A stretch of DNA of 64,000 bases from Bosea vaviloviae (lineage in GTDB: Bacteria; Pseudomonadota; Alphaproteobacteria; Rhizobiales; Beijerinckiaceae). This document shows, one piece after another, positions 35,748 through 44,019 of this stretch. The stretch spans positions 682,001 to 746,000 of the forward strand of contig NZ_CP017147.1 in the NCBI RefSeq assembly GCF_001741865.1. Direction: 5' to 3'. The notes below the pieces were generated by a model, which was not told the origin of the DNA, made no database searches, and saw only the letters and a program-made list of their open reading frames with translations. The translations under genes were made by a program, and so were the position numbers. Position 1 is the first letter of the stretch; every line of letters starts with the position of its first letter.

Positions 35748-36641
35748 ATGGCTTTCGGCGTCTTCATCCTCCGTCACGATTCGATCTACGACGACAGCCC
35801 CGCCGAGCGCTATCAGTTCCCGCGCCAGTATCTCGGCCGCGTGCAGGCCTGTATTGGCGGCTGGATCATCTATTACGAGCCGCGCAAGGTCGCCGAGACG
35901 CGCGGATATTTCGCCGTTGCCAGGGTTCAGCAGGTGATCCCGGATCCTGCCGCGCCTAACATGTTCATCGCGATCATCGAGCCAGACAGCTATCTCGACT
36001 TCGCCCGTCCTGTCCCATTCACCGATGTTAATGGCGTCGTCGAACGCGGCATCCTGAACGAACAGGGGCAGATATCGGGCCGAGCCCAGGCGGCCGTGCG
36101 CGCAATCTCGCCGATCGACTTCGATCGTATCCTGGCTCTCGGCCTCGACGAGCACGAGACCCTGCTCCCGCGCGTCGATCAGCCCCTTTCCGGCTTCGCC
36201 GAGGAGCAGACGCCCTTCGCGTTCGACCAGGAGCGCGAACGGCTGACGCTGATCACGTCGCGGCTGGTTCGTGATCGGGTGTTCCGGCGTGTCGTCCTGC
36301 GCGCCTATGACGAGCGCTGCGCGGTGACTGGGCTGAAGCTCATCAATGGCGGCGGACGCGCCGAGGTCGCAGCCGCCCATATCCGCCCCGTTGCGGCACA
36401 TGGTCCCGACATCGTCAGCAACGGCATCGCCCTCTCGGGCACAGCTCATTGGATGTTCGACCGTGGCCTCATCAGCCTGTCCGACGATCTCGACATCCTG
36501 GTATCGCGCCAAGCCAACGACCCGGATGGGATTCGTAGCTTCATCAACAGAACGGGACGCGCCTTCGCGCCGATGCAGCTGCGCGAGCGACCGCACCCAC
36601 CTTTCCTGCAGTGGCACCGCGAGAACTGCTTCAAGCAGTGA
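35748..36641 (+). CDS. HNH endonuclease, possibly a modification-sensing restriction enzyme
   Basis: A 297-residue protein. The C-terminal HNH domain reads YDERCAVTGLKL, then AEVAAAHIRPVAAHGPD, then NGIALSGTAHWMFDRGL. The N-terminal 110 residues (DSIYDDSPAERYQFPRQYL, GWIIYYEP, RGYFAVARVQQVIPDP) look like a compact beta fold resembling PUA/EVE-type readers of modified bases; that assignment is inference. The ATG at 35748 with AAGG five bases upstream is preferred over 35727 or 35679, because homologues as I recall them start near FGVFILRHDS. It is the last protein gene of the island before tRNA-Gly. Confidence 0.8.
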   Translation: MAFGVFILRHDSIYDDSPAERYQFPRQYLGRVQACIGGWIIYYEPRKVAETRGYFAVARVQQVIPDPAAPNMFIAIIEPDSYLDFARPVPFTDVNGVVERGILNEQGQISGRAQAAVRAISPIDFDRILALGLDEHETLLPRVDQPLSGFAEEQTPFAFDQERERLTLITSRLVRDRVFRRVVLRAYDERCAVTGLKLINGGGRAEVAAAHIRPVAAHGPDIVSNGIALSGTAHWMFDRGLISLSDDLDILVSRQANDPDGIRSFINRTGRAFAPMQLRERPHPPFLQWHRENCFKQ

Positions 36642-36733
36642 GATCGCGCCGAGGACGTCGCCTGATCTTGTAGCCACGCGGCAACCGCGGACTTTCGAAA
36701 AGCCGCGCCGGTCTCCGGCTCGCTCGCGGCCCC

Positions 36734-36768
36734 AAAAAGCAAAAAGCGCCAGGAAACCCGGCGCCTTT
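36734..36768 (-). terminator. Rho-independent terminator downstream of tRNA-Gly
   Basis: On the minus strand GCGCCGGG and CCTGGCGC form an 8-bp stem (36746-36753 with 36757-36764, TTT loop) followed directly by TTTTTGCTTTTT. It lies about 30 bp beyond the tRNA 3' end and fits termination of its transcript. Confidence 0.85.
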
Positions 36769-36793
36769 GGCAGTCTTCGATGTTAGAATGTCC

Positions 36794-36868
36794 TGGAGCG
36801 GGAGAAGGGATTCGAACCCTCGACCCCAACCTTGGCAAGGTTGTGCTCTACCCCTGAGCTACTCCCGC
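36794..36868 (-). tRNA. tRNA-Gly (anticodon GCC)
   Basis: Minus-strand cloverleaf. The acceptor stem is GCGGGAG with CTCCCGC, the D arm contains GCTCAGGGGTAGAGC, and the anticodon stem-loop is CAACC-TTGCCAA-GGTTG with GCC. The T arm has GTTCGAATC, and an encoded CCA follows discriminator T at 36794-36797. The 3' end points into the defence island, the usual side for tRNA-targeted integration, but no integrase or second copy of the tRNA end was found. Confidence 0.97.
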
Positions 36869-37029
36869 GTCCGGACATGGTCGCGTCGTTGCCGGCGCGA
36901 GGCCGGCTTATTGCCTCAAAGCCGGAGCCAGTGCAAGCCTCTTGTTGCAAATCTTCGCGCACCGCCTTGAATAAGCGCTGGGCCGCCGCCTGTCGACCAC
37001 GCGCAAAAGCAAGATAACATCCTGAAATA

Positions 37030-37767
37030 ATGAGAATTATGGCGACGAAAGGCCGAATTGACGGTGGTTTGAATGCACCCCTTCGCGCTGTGCGAAACGC
37101 ATTGTTCGGCACGCTCGCTCTTGCGCTGGCATCGGGATTCGCCCTGCTTCTCGGTGCACTGCCCTATGGCTCCGCCGCGCAGCCGTCCCGGGACGATGTC
37201 GTGACGATCCATGTCGCGACCAACGGCTTCCATACCGATATCCTGGTGCCATCAGTCACCGCGATCAGGGACTGGCGGCCGCTGCTTGAGGCGTCACCGA
37301 TCACCCGCGCAGCTTCGGACGCGCCAATGATCGCCTTCGGCTGGGGTTCGCAGAGCGCCTATACCGAACTCGGCGCGATCACCGACCTGTCGCCGCGCCT
37401 GCTTCTGAAGGCTGCCGCCTTCGACGCCTCGGTCGTGCATGTGCAGCCGGTTGCAGCCGTCCGGGCGGGTCCGAACCTTCTCAGCCTCAACGTCACGCAG
37501 GCGGGCTACCGGGCCCTCGTCGATCATATCGAGCAGAGCCTGCAATACGGACCCGGCGGGTCGCCGATCGTGCTGGAGGGGCTCACGCACGGCCTGGGCG
37601 ATGCGTTCCTGCGGGGGCGCGATCGCTTCTGGCTGTTGCGCAGTTGCAATGTCTGGGTCGGCGAAGGCCTGCGCAAGGCTGGATTGCCTGTCGGACTGTG
37701 GACGCCGCTGGCGCAATCGCTCATGTGGTCGCTGAGCTGGAAAGCTCCAGTCGTAGCGAGGCCGTGA
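37030..37767 (+). CDS. DUF2459 (TIGR02117-like) protein
   Basis: A 245-residue protein with an N-terminal hydrophobic anchor or signal (FGTLALALASGFALLLGALP) and an exported domain. Family landmarks are VATNGFHTDILVPS, AFGWGSQSAYTEL and SCNVWVGEGLRKAGLPV. Proteins of this family occur near urease and transport genes, but their function is unknown. The stop overlaps the start of the deacylase gene (TGATG), so the two are coupled here. Confidence 0.85.
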   Translation: MRIMATKGRIDGGLNAPLRAVRNALFGTLALALASGFALLLGALPYGSAAQPSRDDVVTIHVATNGFHTDILVPSVTAIRDWRPLLEASPITRAASDAPMIAFGWGSQSAYTELGAITDLSPRLLLKAAAFDASVVHVQPVAAVRAGPNLLSLNVTQAGYRALVDHIEQSLQYGPGGSPIVLEGLTHGLGDAFLRGRDRFWLLRSCNVWVGEGLRKAGLPVGLWTPLAQSLMWSLSWKAPVVARP

Positions 37768-38366
37768 TGACTCCTCTAACCCCAGACGAACTCTGCGCCC
37801 ATCTCTCCGCCCAGGGCCTTTCCTTCCACCGGCTCGACCATCAGGCCGTGTTCACGGTCGAGGAATCGGCGTCGCTGCGCGGCAAGGTTCCCGGCCTGCA
37901 CTCCAAGAATCTGTTCCTCAAGGACAAGAAGGGCCGGCTCTTCCTGGTCTCGGCACGCGAGAACGCCCGCATCGACCTGAAGCGCCTGCATGAGGTGATC
38001 GGCGCGAGCGGGCGGCTGTCCTTCGGCTCGGCCGAATTGCTGCTGGAGAAGCTCGGCGTCACGCCGGGCTCGGTCACCGCCTTCGCCGTGATCAACGACC
38101 GCGGCCGCGAGGTCACCATGGTGCTCGACGCCAATCTGATGACCGGCGGCGAGATGAATTTCCACCCGCTGATCAACACCGCGACGCTGCGCATCGGCCG
38201 CGACGATATGCTCGCCTTCCTGCGCGGCACCGGCCATGAGCCCCTGATCGTCGATTTGCCGGTGCCGGATGATGTCAGCTTGAACCACGCCGTCATTCCG
38301 GGGCAGGCCGCGGGCCTGATGCACGGCTCTCCCCTCGCGGGCGAGATGAAGCGAAGTGCCGAATGA
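37767..38366 (+). CDS. proX: Prolyl-tRNA deacylase (YbaK/ProX-type editing protein)
   Basis: Trans-editing enzyme that removes mischarged alanine from tRNA-Pro. The ATG at 37767 gives MTPLTPDELCAHLSAQGLSF. The fold is visible from FTVEESASLRGKVPGLHSKNLFLKDKKGRLFL, GRLSFGSAELLLEKLGVTPGSVTAFAVIND and the late NFHPLINTATL. The domain ends about residue 175. The last 20 or so residues (AGLMHGSPLAGEMKRSAE) run into a repeat-like sequence and are probably a recent C-terminal extension. The symbol follows common usage and is not certain. Confidence 0.88.
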   Translation: MTPLTPDELCAHLSAQGLSFHRLDHQAVFTVEESASLRGKVPGLHSKNLFLKDKKGRLFLVSARENARIDLKRLHEVIGASGRLSFGSAELLLEKLGVTPGSVTAFAVINDRGREVTMVLDANLMTGGEMNFHPLINTATLRIGRDDMLAFLRGTGHEPLIVDLPVPDDVSLNHAVIPGQAAGLMHGSPLAGEMKRSAE

Positions 38367-38367
38367 A

Positions 38368-38627
38368 GGGCGCGGGGAACCCTTCTCCCGCATCGAAGTC
38401 GGGTCTACCCGACTTCGACACTCTGGATGCTGAACTCGGGCAGGCCCGAGTTCAGTGAGAAGGGCAGGGATGAGGGCAGGCCAGACAACCAGATCGCACA
38501 AGCGGCTCCGCTTCGTCTCCTGGGCTTTCAGGATGAAGCCGGCACTGCGGCTCAGTCTCGCCCCAATAATCAGCGGCAGGCCCTCATCCCTGCCCTTCTC
38601 CCATCCGGGAGAAGGGTTCCCCGCGCC
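38368..38627. repeat. Large bipartite inverted repeat (GGCGCGGGGAACCC family), copy 2
   Basis: The left end GGGCGCGGGGAACCCTTCTCC is mirrored by GGAGAAGGGTTCCCCGCGCC, and inside these AGAAGGGCAGGGATGAGG is mirrored by CCTCATCCCTGCCCTTCT. A further hairpin (GAAGTCGGG/CCCGACTTC) lies in the left half. The middle about 100 bp is unique. Related copies are at 22794-22960 and 41890-42100. No gene is present. Confidence 0.85.
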
Positions 38628-38663
38628 TGTCTCATTGCGTCCCCGCCCGCTGAAACCCTCAGA

Positions 38664-38753
38664 CGCTGGAGCTGGATGATTTCAGATGGGATCCAAGAAT
38701 GAGAGCAGGATCGATGCGAAAAACCGACCCCCACCTTTTTCGCATCCTGCTCT
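38664..38753. repeat. GAGCAGGAT-family palindromic element, copy 3
   Basis: GGATGATTTCAGATGGGATC precedes a hairpin at 38702-38753 (AGAGCAGGATCGATGCGAAAAA with TTTTTCGCATCCTGCTCT), as in the copies near 12.6 and 25.2 kb. Together with the preceding element it fills the gap before the thioredoxin gene; only 38754-38860 is left for its promoter. Confidence 0.85.
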
Positions 38754-38860
38754 TGCCTCCCGATGGACAGAAGCGCTCATCCTCCCCATCTATGGGCGGG
38801 ATTGCGGCAATGGCCCGGTCCACCTAATTCCGACGACCTGATAGCGACGAAGGACGACCC

Positions 38861-39760
38861 ATGCTGGTCAATGGCGATGCGGCCGAACAACCCGGCCTGA
38901 TCAAGGACACCACGACGCAAGCGTTCCGCCAGGATGTCGTGACCGAATCGATGACACAGCCCGTGCTCGTCGACTTCTGGGCGCCCTGGTGCGGCCCCTG
39001 CAAGCAATTGACCCCGATCATCGAGAAGGCGGTCAAGGACGCCAAGGGCAAGGTCAAGCTCGTCAAGATGAACATCGACGAGCACCCGCAGATCCCCGGC
39101 CAGCTCGGCATCCAGTCGATTCCCGCCGTGATCGCCTTCAAGCAGGGCCAGCCGATCGACGGTTTCATGGGCGCGCAGCCCGAAAGCCAGGTCAAGGCCT
39201 TCATCGAGAAGCTGGTCGGGCCGGTGGGGCCCGGCGAGGCCGAGGAGTTGATCGCGGCCGCCCAGGCCGCCGTCGAGACCGGAGACGCCGCTGGTGCGAG
39301 CGAACTCTATGCCGGGGTCCTCGAACTCGAGCCCGAGAATCTCGCCGCCATCGCTGGCCTCGCCCGCCTGCATCTCGACATGGGCGATCTCGAAGGCGCC
39401 AAGGGCATCCTGGCCATGACGCCAGAAGCCAAGGCGGCCGACCCGGCGATCGCCACGGTCCGCGCCGCGATCGAGCTCGCCGAACAGGCAGCCTCGCTCG
39501 GCGACACCGCCGAATTGGAAGCCAAGGTCGCGGCCGACCCGAAAGACCACCAGGCCCGTTTCGACCTCGCCGTGGCGCTGAATGCCCGCGACCGGCGCGA
39601 GGAGGCGGTCGATCATCTGATCGCCATCATCAAGGCCGATAGAGCCTGGAACGACGACGGCGCGCGCAAGCAGTTGCTGCAGTTCTTCGAGGCCTGGGGC
39701 CCGATGGACGAGAACAGCCAGGCCGGCCGCCGCAAGCTCTCGACCCTGCTGTTCTCGTAA
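38861..39760 (+). CDS. Thioredoxin-TPR chaperone (CnoX/YbbN-like)
   Basis: A 299-residue protein. The thioredoxin domain (about residues 15-120) has the intact active site WAPWCGPCKQL and cis-proline region QSIPAVIAF. A C-terminal helical region of TPR-like repeats (GEAEELIAAAQAAVETGDAAG onward) follows. CnoX proteins act as holdases linked to GroEL; alphaproteobacterial members often keep the redox-active CGPC motif, as here. The start at 38861 follows GAAGGACGACCC. It lies upstream of the LON-domain gene with a short gap. Confidence 0.9.
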   Translation: MLVNGDAAEQPGLIKDTTTQAFRQDVVTESMTQPVLVDFWAPWCGPCKQLTPIIEKAVKDAKGKVKLVKMNIDEHPQIPGQLGIQSIPAVIAFKQGQPIDGFMGAQPESQVKAFIEKLVGPVGPGEAEELIAAAQAAVETGDAAGASELYAGVLELEPENLAAIAGLARLHLDMGDLEGAKGILAMTPEAKAADPAIATVRAAIELAEQAASLGDTAELEAKVAADPKDHQARFDLAVALNARDRREEAVDHLIAIIKADRAWNDDGARKQLLQFFEAWGPMDENSQAGRRKLSTLLFS

Positions 39761-39816
39761 GCCGTCCGGGATCTCGCAAGCATCCAAGATCTCTGAGTAT
39801 CAAGGAGCCACCGCAG

Positions 39817-40488
39817 ATGGGCATGAATGCCGTCTACAACGGAGCCGAGGATTGCCCGCTGGTGATCCCTGTCTTCCCGCTGGCCGGCGCCCTGCTCCTG
39901 CCGCGCGGGCAGATGCCGCTCAACATCTTCGAGCCGCGCTACCTCGCCATGGTCGATGACGCGATCCGCACGCATCGCGTCATCGGCATGATCCAGCCCG
40001 AGCCCGAGAACGGCCGCCAGACCGGCGAGCCCGGCCTGCTCCAGGTCGGCTGCCTCGGGCGGATCACGCAATTCGCCGAGACCGGCGACGATCGCTATGT
40101 GCTGACGCTGACCGGGATCAGCCGCTTCCGGATCGTCGAGGAGCTCTCGGTCACCACGGCCTATCGCCAGGCCCGGATCTCCTATGACGATTTCCTGATC
40201 GACTTCACCGCCCGGGCCGGCGAGGACGAGGTCGATCGCAACGGCCTGCTCAAGGCGCTGCGCGCCTTCGCCAAGGCCAATGAGCTCAAGATCGACTGGA
40301 AGGGCGTCAATGAGGCGCCCAACGAGGCGCTGGTCAACGCGCTCTCGATGATGTGCCCCTTCGGCCCGCGCGAAAAACAGGCGCTGCTGGAGGCGCCCAG
40401 CCTGAAGAACCGCGCCGAGGTGCTGGTCGCGATCACCGAGATCGAGATCGCGCGCGGCGGCGGCGCCCCGGAGACCACGCTGCAGTGA
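39817..40488 (+). CDS. LON substrate-binding-domain protein
   Basis: A 223-residue protein consisting of the Lon N-terminal (PF02190) domain alone. VIPVFPLAGALLLPRGQMPLNIFEPRY is the hallmark, then GCLGRITQFAETGDDRYVLTLTG and a helical end. There is no ATPase or protease part. Its function is unclear; it is commonly found next to thioredoxin/YbbN genes in alphaproteobacteria, suggesting a protein quality-control role. The stop overlaps a GTG start of the next gene. Confidence 0.9.
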   Translation: MGMNAVYNGAEDCPLVIPVFPLAGALLLPRGQMPLNIFEPRYLAMVDDAIRTHRVIGMIQPEPENGRQTGEPGLLQVGCLGRITQFAETGDDRYVLTLTGISRFRIVEELSVTTAYRQARISYDDFLIDFTARAGEDEVDRNGLLKALRAFAKANELKIDWKGVNEAPNEALVNALSMMCPFGPREKQALLEAPSLKNRAEVLVAITEIEIARGGGAPETTLQ

Positions 40489-41888
40489 ACCTGGCCGTCG
40501 CGAGCGCGGATGCGCAAACCATCAGCTATCCGCCCCGCCGCGCCGTCACGGCCTGGCTGTTCTTCGATTGGGCGGCCCAACCCTTCTTCACCCTGATCAC
40601 CACCTTCGTCTTCGCGCCCTTCTTTGCGGCTGCTTTGGCCTCGGACCCGATCGCGGGCCAGGCGCTCTGGGGCTATGCGACCGGCTTCGCCGGGTTGTGC
40701 ATCGCCCTGCTCTCGCCGCTGCTCGGCGGCATCGCCGACCGCACCGGCCCGCGCAAACCCTGGATCGCGACCTTCGGGGCGCTGCTGGTGCTCGGCTCCG
40801 GCATGCTTTGGTTCGCGGTGCCGGGCGCAGCCTCAGCGGTGCCGATCGCGCTGGCCGGCTTCGTCATCGCCACGATCGGCGCCGAATTCGCCACCACCTT
40901 CAACAATGCGATGATGACGCGGCTCGTCCCGCCGGAGCGATTGGGCTGGCTCTCGGGCACCGGCTGGGCGATCGGCTATCTCGGCGGCCTGCTCTCCCTG
41001 GCGATCACGCTGGCCTTGCTTGCAGCCGACCCGCAGACGGGCAAGACCCTGGCAGGGCTGACGCCGATCCTGGGTCTCGACGTTGCCTCTCGCGAGGGCG
41101 ACCGCTTCTCCGGACCGCTCACGGCGCTCTGGTTCATCGTCTTCGTCACGCCGATGTTCTGGTTGACGCCGGATTCGGCCAAGACCGGCATGCGGCTCGG
41201 CGAAGCGGCCAAGGGTGGCGTCGGCCGGCTGAAAGCGACGCTTACCGAATTGCCGCGCCTGCCCTCGCTCGGCCGCTTCCTGCTCGCCAATATGATCTAT
41301 CAGGATGCGCTGGTCGCGCTCTTCGCCTTTGGCGGCATCTATGCTGCCGGCGTCTTCGGCTGGCAGACCATCGAGCTCGGCATCTTCGGCATCCTGCTCA
41401 CCGTCACCGGCACGCTCGGCGCCTGGCTGGGCGGCAAGCTCGACGACGCGATCGGCGGCAAGCCCGTGGTGCTGGGAGCGATCGCCTGCCTGCTGCTGGC
41501 CTGCCTCGGCATCCTCTCGCTCGGGCGTGACCATATCCTCTTCGTGGTCACTGCGGCTCCCGCCACGCCCGGCGACGGCCTCTTCGCCTCGCTGCCGGAG
41601 CGGGTCTATCTCGGCCTGGGGCTCCTGATCGGCCTCGTCGCCGGCCCCTTGCAGGCCTCCTCGCGCAGCCTGATGGCGCGGATCGCGCCCGAGGGCCGCG
41701 TCGGCGAGTTCTTCGGGCTGTTCGCGCTTTCGGGGAAGGTGACATCCTTCATGGGGCCGACGCTGGTGGCGCTGGCGACAACGATCTTCGACAGCCAGCG
41801 CGCCGGCCTGGCCGTGCTGATCGCCTTCTTCCTGGCAGGCGGGGCGCTGCTGGCCGGCGTTCAGGCGCCGACACGACGCGGCGGCTGA
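40485..41888 (+). CDS. MFS transporter, UMF1 (Atg22-like) family
   Basis: Integral membrane protein of 467 residues with about 12 hydrophobic segments. Markers are WLFFDWAAQPFFTLITTFVF near the N-terminus, LSPLLGGIADRTGPRKPW (the MFS loop 2-3 motif) and AGPLQASSRSLMARIAPEGRVGEFFGLFALSGK. The start is a GTG at 40485 overlapping the LON gene stop; the open frame further upstream lies inside that gene. Its cargo is unknown; relatives export amino acids from vacuoles in fungi. Confidence 0.88.
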   Translation: MNLAVASADAQTISYPPRRAVTAWLFFDWAAQPFFTLITTFVFAPFFAAALASDPIAGQALWGYATGFAGLCIALLSPLLGGIADRTGPRKPWIATFGALLVLGSGMLWFAVPGAASAVPIALAGFVIATIGAEFATTFNNAMMTRLVPPERLGWLSGTGWAIGYLGGLLSLAITLALLAADPQTGKTLAGLTPILGLDVASREGDRFSGPLTALWFIVFVTPMFWLTPDSAKTGMRLGEAAKGGVGRLKATLTELPRLPSLGRFLLANMIYQDALVALFAFGGIYAAGVFGWQTIELGIFGILLTVTGTLGAWLGGKLDDAIGGKPVVLGAIACLLLACLGILSLGRDHILFVVTAAPATPGDGLFASLPERVYLGLGLLIGLVAGPLQASSRSLMARIAPEGRVGEFFGLFALSGKVTSFMGPTLVALATTIFDSQRAGLAVLIAFFLAGGALLAGVQAPTRRGG

Positions 41889-41889
41889 A

Positions 41890-42100
41890 GGGCGCGGGGA
41901 ACCCTTGCATCGAAGTCGAATGACGCGGGAACCTCGCGGCAGAACCCTCTCCTGTAAGGAGAGGGCAGGGTGAGGTGTCGGCCGTTACCCGGAGAGGCCG
42001 AGCCCTCACCGTCGCGCGCGGTTGGCTCGGCGCGTTACTGGTCAAGGGGCCGACACCTCATCCCTGCCCTTCTCCTTACAGGAGAAGGGTTCCCCGCGCC
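41890..42100. repeat. Large bipartite inverted repeat (GGCGCGGGGAACCC family), copy 3
   Basis: GGGCGCGGGGAACCC at the left and GGGTTCCCCGCGCC at the right are inverted. Inside, GGAGAGGGCAGGGTGAGGTG pairs with CACCTCATCCCTGCCCTTCT, and GTCGGCC with GGCCGAC. It lies between convergent MFS and TPR genes. Confidence 0.85.
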
Positions 42101-42126
42101 CATCACCGCTGCGGAGCGGTCGACTC

Positions 42127-44019
42127 TCAAGGCGACAAGCCCAGCCGCCCGAGCGCCTCGCGCGCCTCCTGGAGCTGCGGATCGAGTTCGAGCGCGCGCT
42201 GGTAATCGGCGATCGCCTCGTCCCGGCGGCCGAGCGCCTCGCGGACATGGCCGCGCGTGTCATAGGCATAGGCCGCGCTCGGCGCCTTCGCCACAGCGCT
42301 GTCGGCGGATGACAGGGCCTCGGTGGCGCGGCCGAGCTTGAACAATGACCAGGCCCTGAGATTATGCGCCGTTGCCTCGTCCACCCCGCGCGCCAGCGCC
42401 CTGTCGACATCGGCCAGCGCCGCCGCAAAATCGTCCTTATCCGCCATCAATCTTCCGCGCTCGTAAAAGGCCGCGGCGAGCCTGGCCTGGCCGATATCGA
42501 TCACGGCGTTGAAATCGGCGATCGCCGCCTCGGTGTCACCCTTGCGGGCGCGCAGCCGCGCCCGCTCGAACAGCACGGCGCCGGGGTTGCCCGGATCCAG
42601 CTCCAGCACGCGGCCGAGATCGGCGATGGCGCGGTCGAAATCATCGAGCCTGGCGCGCAGGAAGGCGCGCGACCAGTAGAGCCGCGAATTCGCCGGCTCG
42701 CGGGCGATCAGGTAGTCGTAATCGGCCAGCGCCTGATCGACCTTCTGCTGGCGGGTCAGGATCTCGGCGCGCAGGCGCAGCGCCTCGACCGTGTCGGGCG
42801 CGCGCAGCAGGGCCTTGTCGAGATCGACGAGTGCTTCCTCGGCGCGATCCCGCTGCACCAGGACGCTCGCGCGCGCCGTGAGAGCGCCGGGCGATGCCGG
42901 ATCGAGCGCGAGCGCCGCCTGCGCATCGGCAAGGGCGCCATCGAGATCGCCGCGCTGCGCCTTGGCCTGGGACCGGCCGACAAGGCCTGGCGAGGCCTGC
43001 GGCGCCAGCCGCACCGCATCGTTGAAATCGAGGATGGCGCGGTCGAGATCGCCGCTCCTCCGATAGGCCTCGCCGCGCCCGGTGAGCACGGCGGCGTCAG
43101 TCGGGCGCAAGCGCAGCAGATTGGTGTAGTCGGCCACGGCGCGCGCCGGCTCCTTCAAGCGCAAGGCCGCCTCGGCCCGCAATTGCAGGGCCTCGGTCGA
43201 GCCCGGCGCCAGGCGCAGGGTTTGCGAGAATTCGGCGACCGCGCGCTGGTCGTCGCCCTTCAGGGCCAGCACCTTGCCGCGCTTGACATGCACCGAGGCA
43301 TCCTGCGGCACGAGCCTGACCGCCTCGTCGAGATCCTTCAGGGCGTCGTCGAGCCGGCCCTGCTCAAGGCGCAGCACGCCGCGATTATAGCGGGCATTGG
43401 CGAATTTCGGGTCCAGCGTCAGGGCCTTGTCGAAATCCGCCTCGGCAGCCGTGAAATCCCGCTTGAGGAAGAGGGCAGCGCCGCGATTGTCATAGGCCTC
43501 GTGGAAATCGGGCTTGAGCCGGACGGCCTCGCTGAAATCCGCGATGGCGAGATCGAATTCGCGGCCATCGGCATATTCGACGCCACGGTTGAAGTAATGC
43601 AGCGAGTTGCGCGGATCGCGCGCGATGATCAGGCCGTAATCGGCGATCGCCCGGTCGCGCTCGCCCTTGTAGGAATAGGCCACGGCCCGGTTGGAGACAT
43701 AGCGCAGAGTGTCGGGGTCGAGCGCGATCGCCGCGTTCAGCTCCTGGATCGCCCGCTCCTGGTCGCCGCGCTGGCGAAACAGATCGGCAAGACGGCCATG
43801 CGCCCGCGCTCGGATCGCCGGCGCCTCCCGCGCGATGCCGACAGTGGCGCGGCAATGCTTCCACAGCCCGGCCTCGTCGCGCGCCGAGAAACAGGCGCGC
43901 GCCTCGCGGCTGCTCTGGGCAGATGCGGTCTGCGCCGCGCCCAGCCCGAGCAGCAGGGCTGTCGATGCGAGCAGTATGGCCGGGCCAATCAGGCGCACAC
44001 GCTTCACTCGTTCTCGCAT
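42127..44019 (-). CDS. Exported tetratricopeptide-repeat protein
   Basis: A 630-residue protein. A signal peptide (LIGPAILLASTALLLGLGAA) is followed by about 15 TPR units over almost the whole length. Repeated patterns of the type AIADFNxAIxLDPxxxxAxxNRGxxY are visible throughout. No enzymatic domain is seen. It probably works as a periplasmic scaffold. The start overlaps the Sel1 gene upstream by 16 bp, so both are produced together. The antisense frame is also open because of the repeats and codon bias, but it is not a gene. Confidence 0.85.
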   Translation of the reverse strand: MRERVKRVRLIGPAILLASTALLLGLGAAQTASAQSSREARACFSARDEAGLWKHCRATVGIAREAPAIRARAHGRLADLFRQRGDQERAIQELNAAIALDPDTLRYVSNRAVAYSYKGERDRAIADYGLIIARDPRNSLHYFNRGVEYADGREFDLAIADFSEAVRLKPDFHEAYDNRGAALFLKRDFTAAEADFDKALTLDPKFANARYNRGVLRLEQGRLDDALKDLDEAVRLVPQDASVHVKRGKVLALKGDDQRAVAEFSQTLRLAPGSTEALQLRAEAALRLKEPARAVADYTNLLRLRPTDAAVLTGRGEAYRRSGDLDRAILDFNDAVRLAPQASPGLVGRSQAKAQRGDLDGALADAQAALALDPASPGALTARASVLVQRDRAEEALVDLDKALLRAPDTVEALRLRAEILTRQQKVDQALADYDYLIAREPANSRLYWSRAFLRARLDDFDRAIADLGRVLELDPGNPGAVLFERARLRARKGDTEAAIADFNAVIDIGQARLAAAFYERGRLMADKDDFAAALADVDRALARGVDEATAHNLRAWSLFKLGRATEALSSADSAVAKAPSAAYAYDTRGHVREALGRRDEAIADYQRALELDPQLQEAREALGRLGLSP

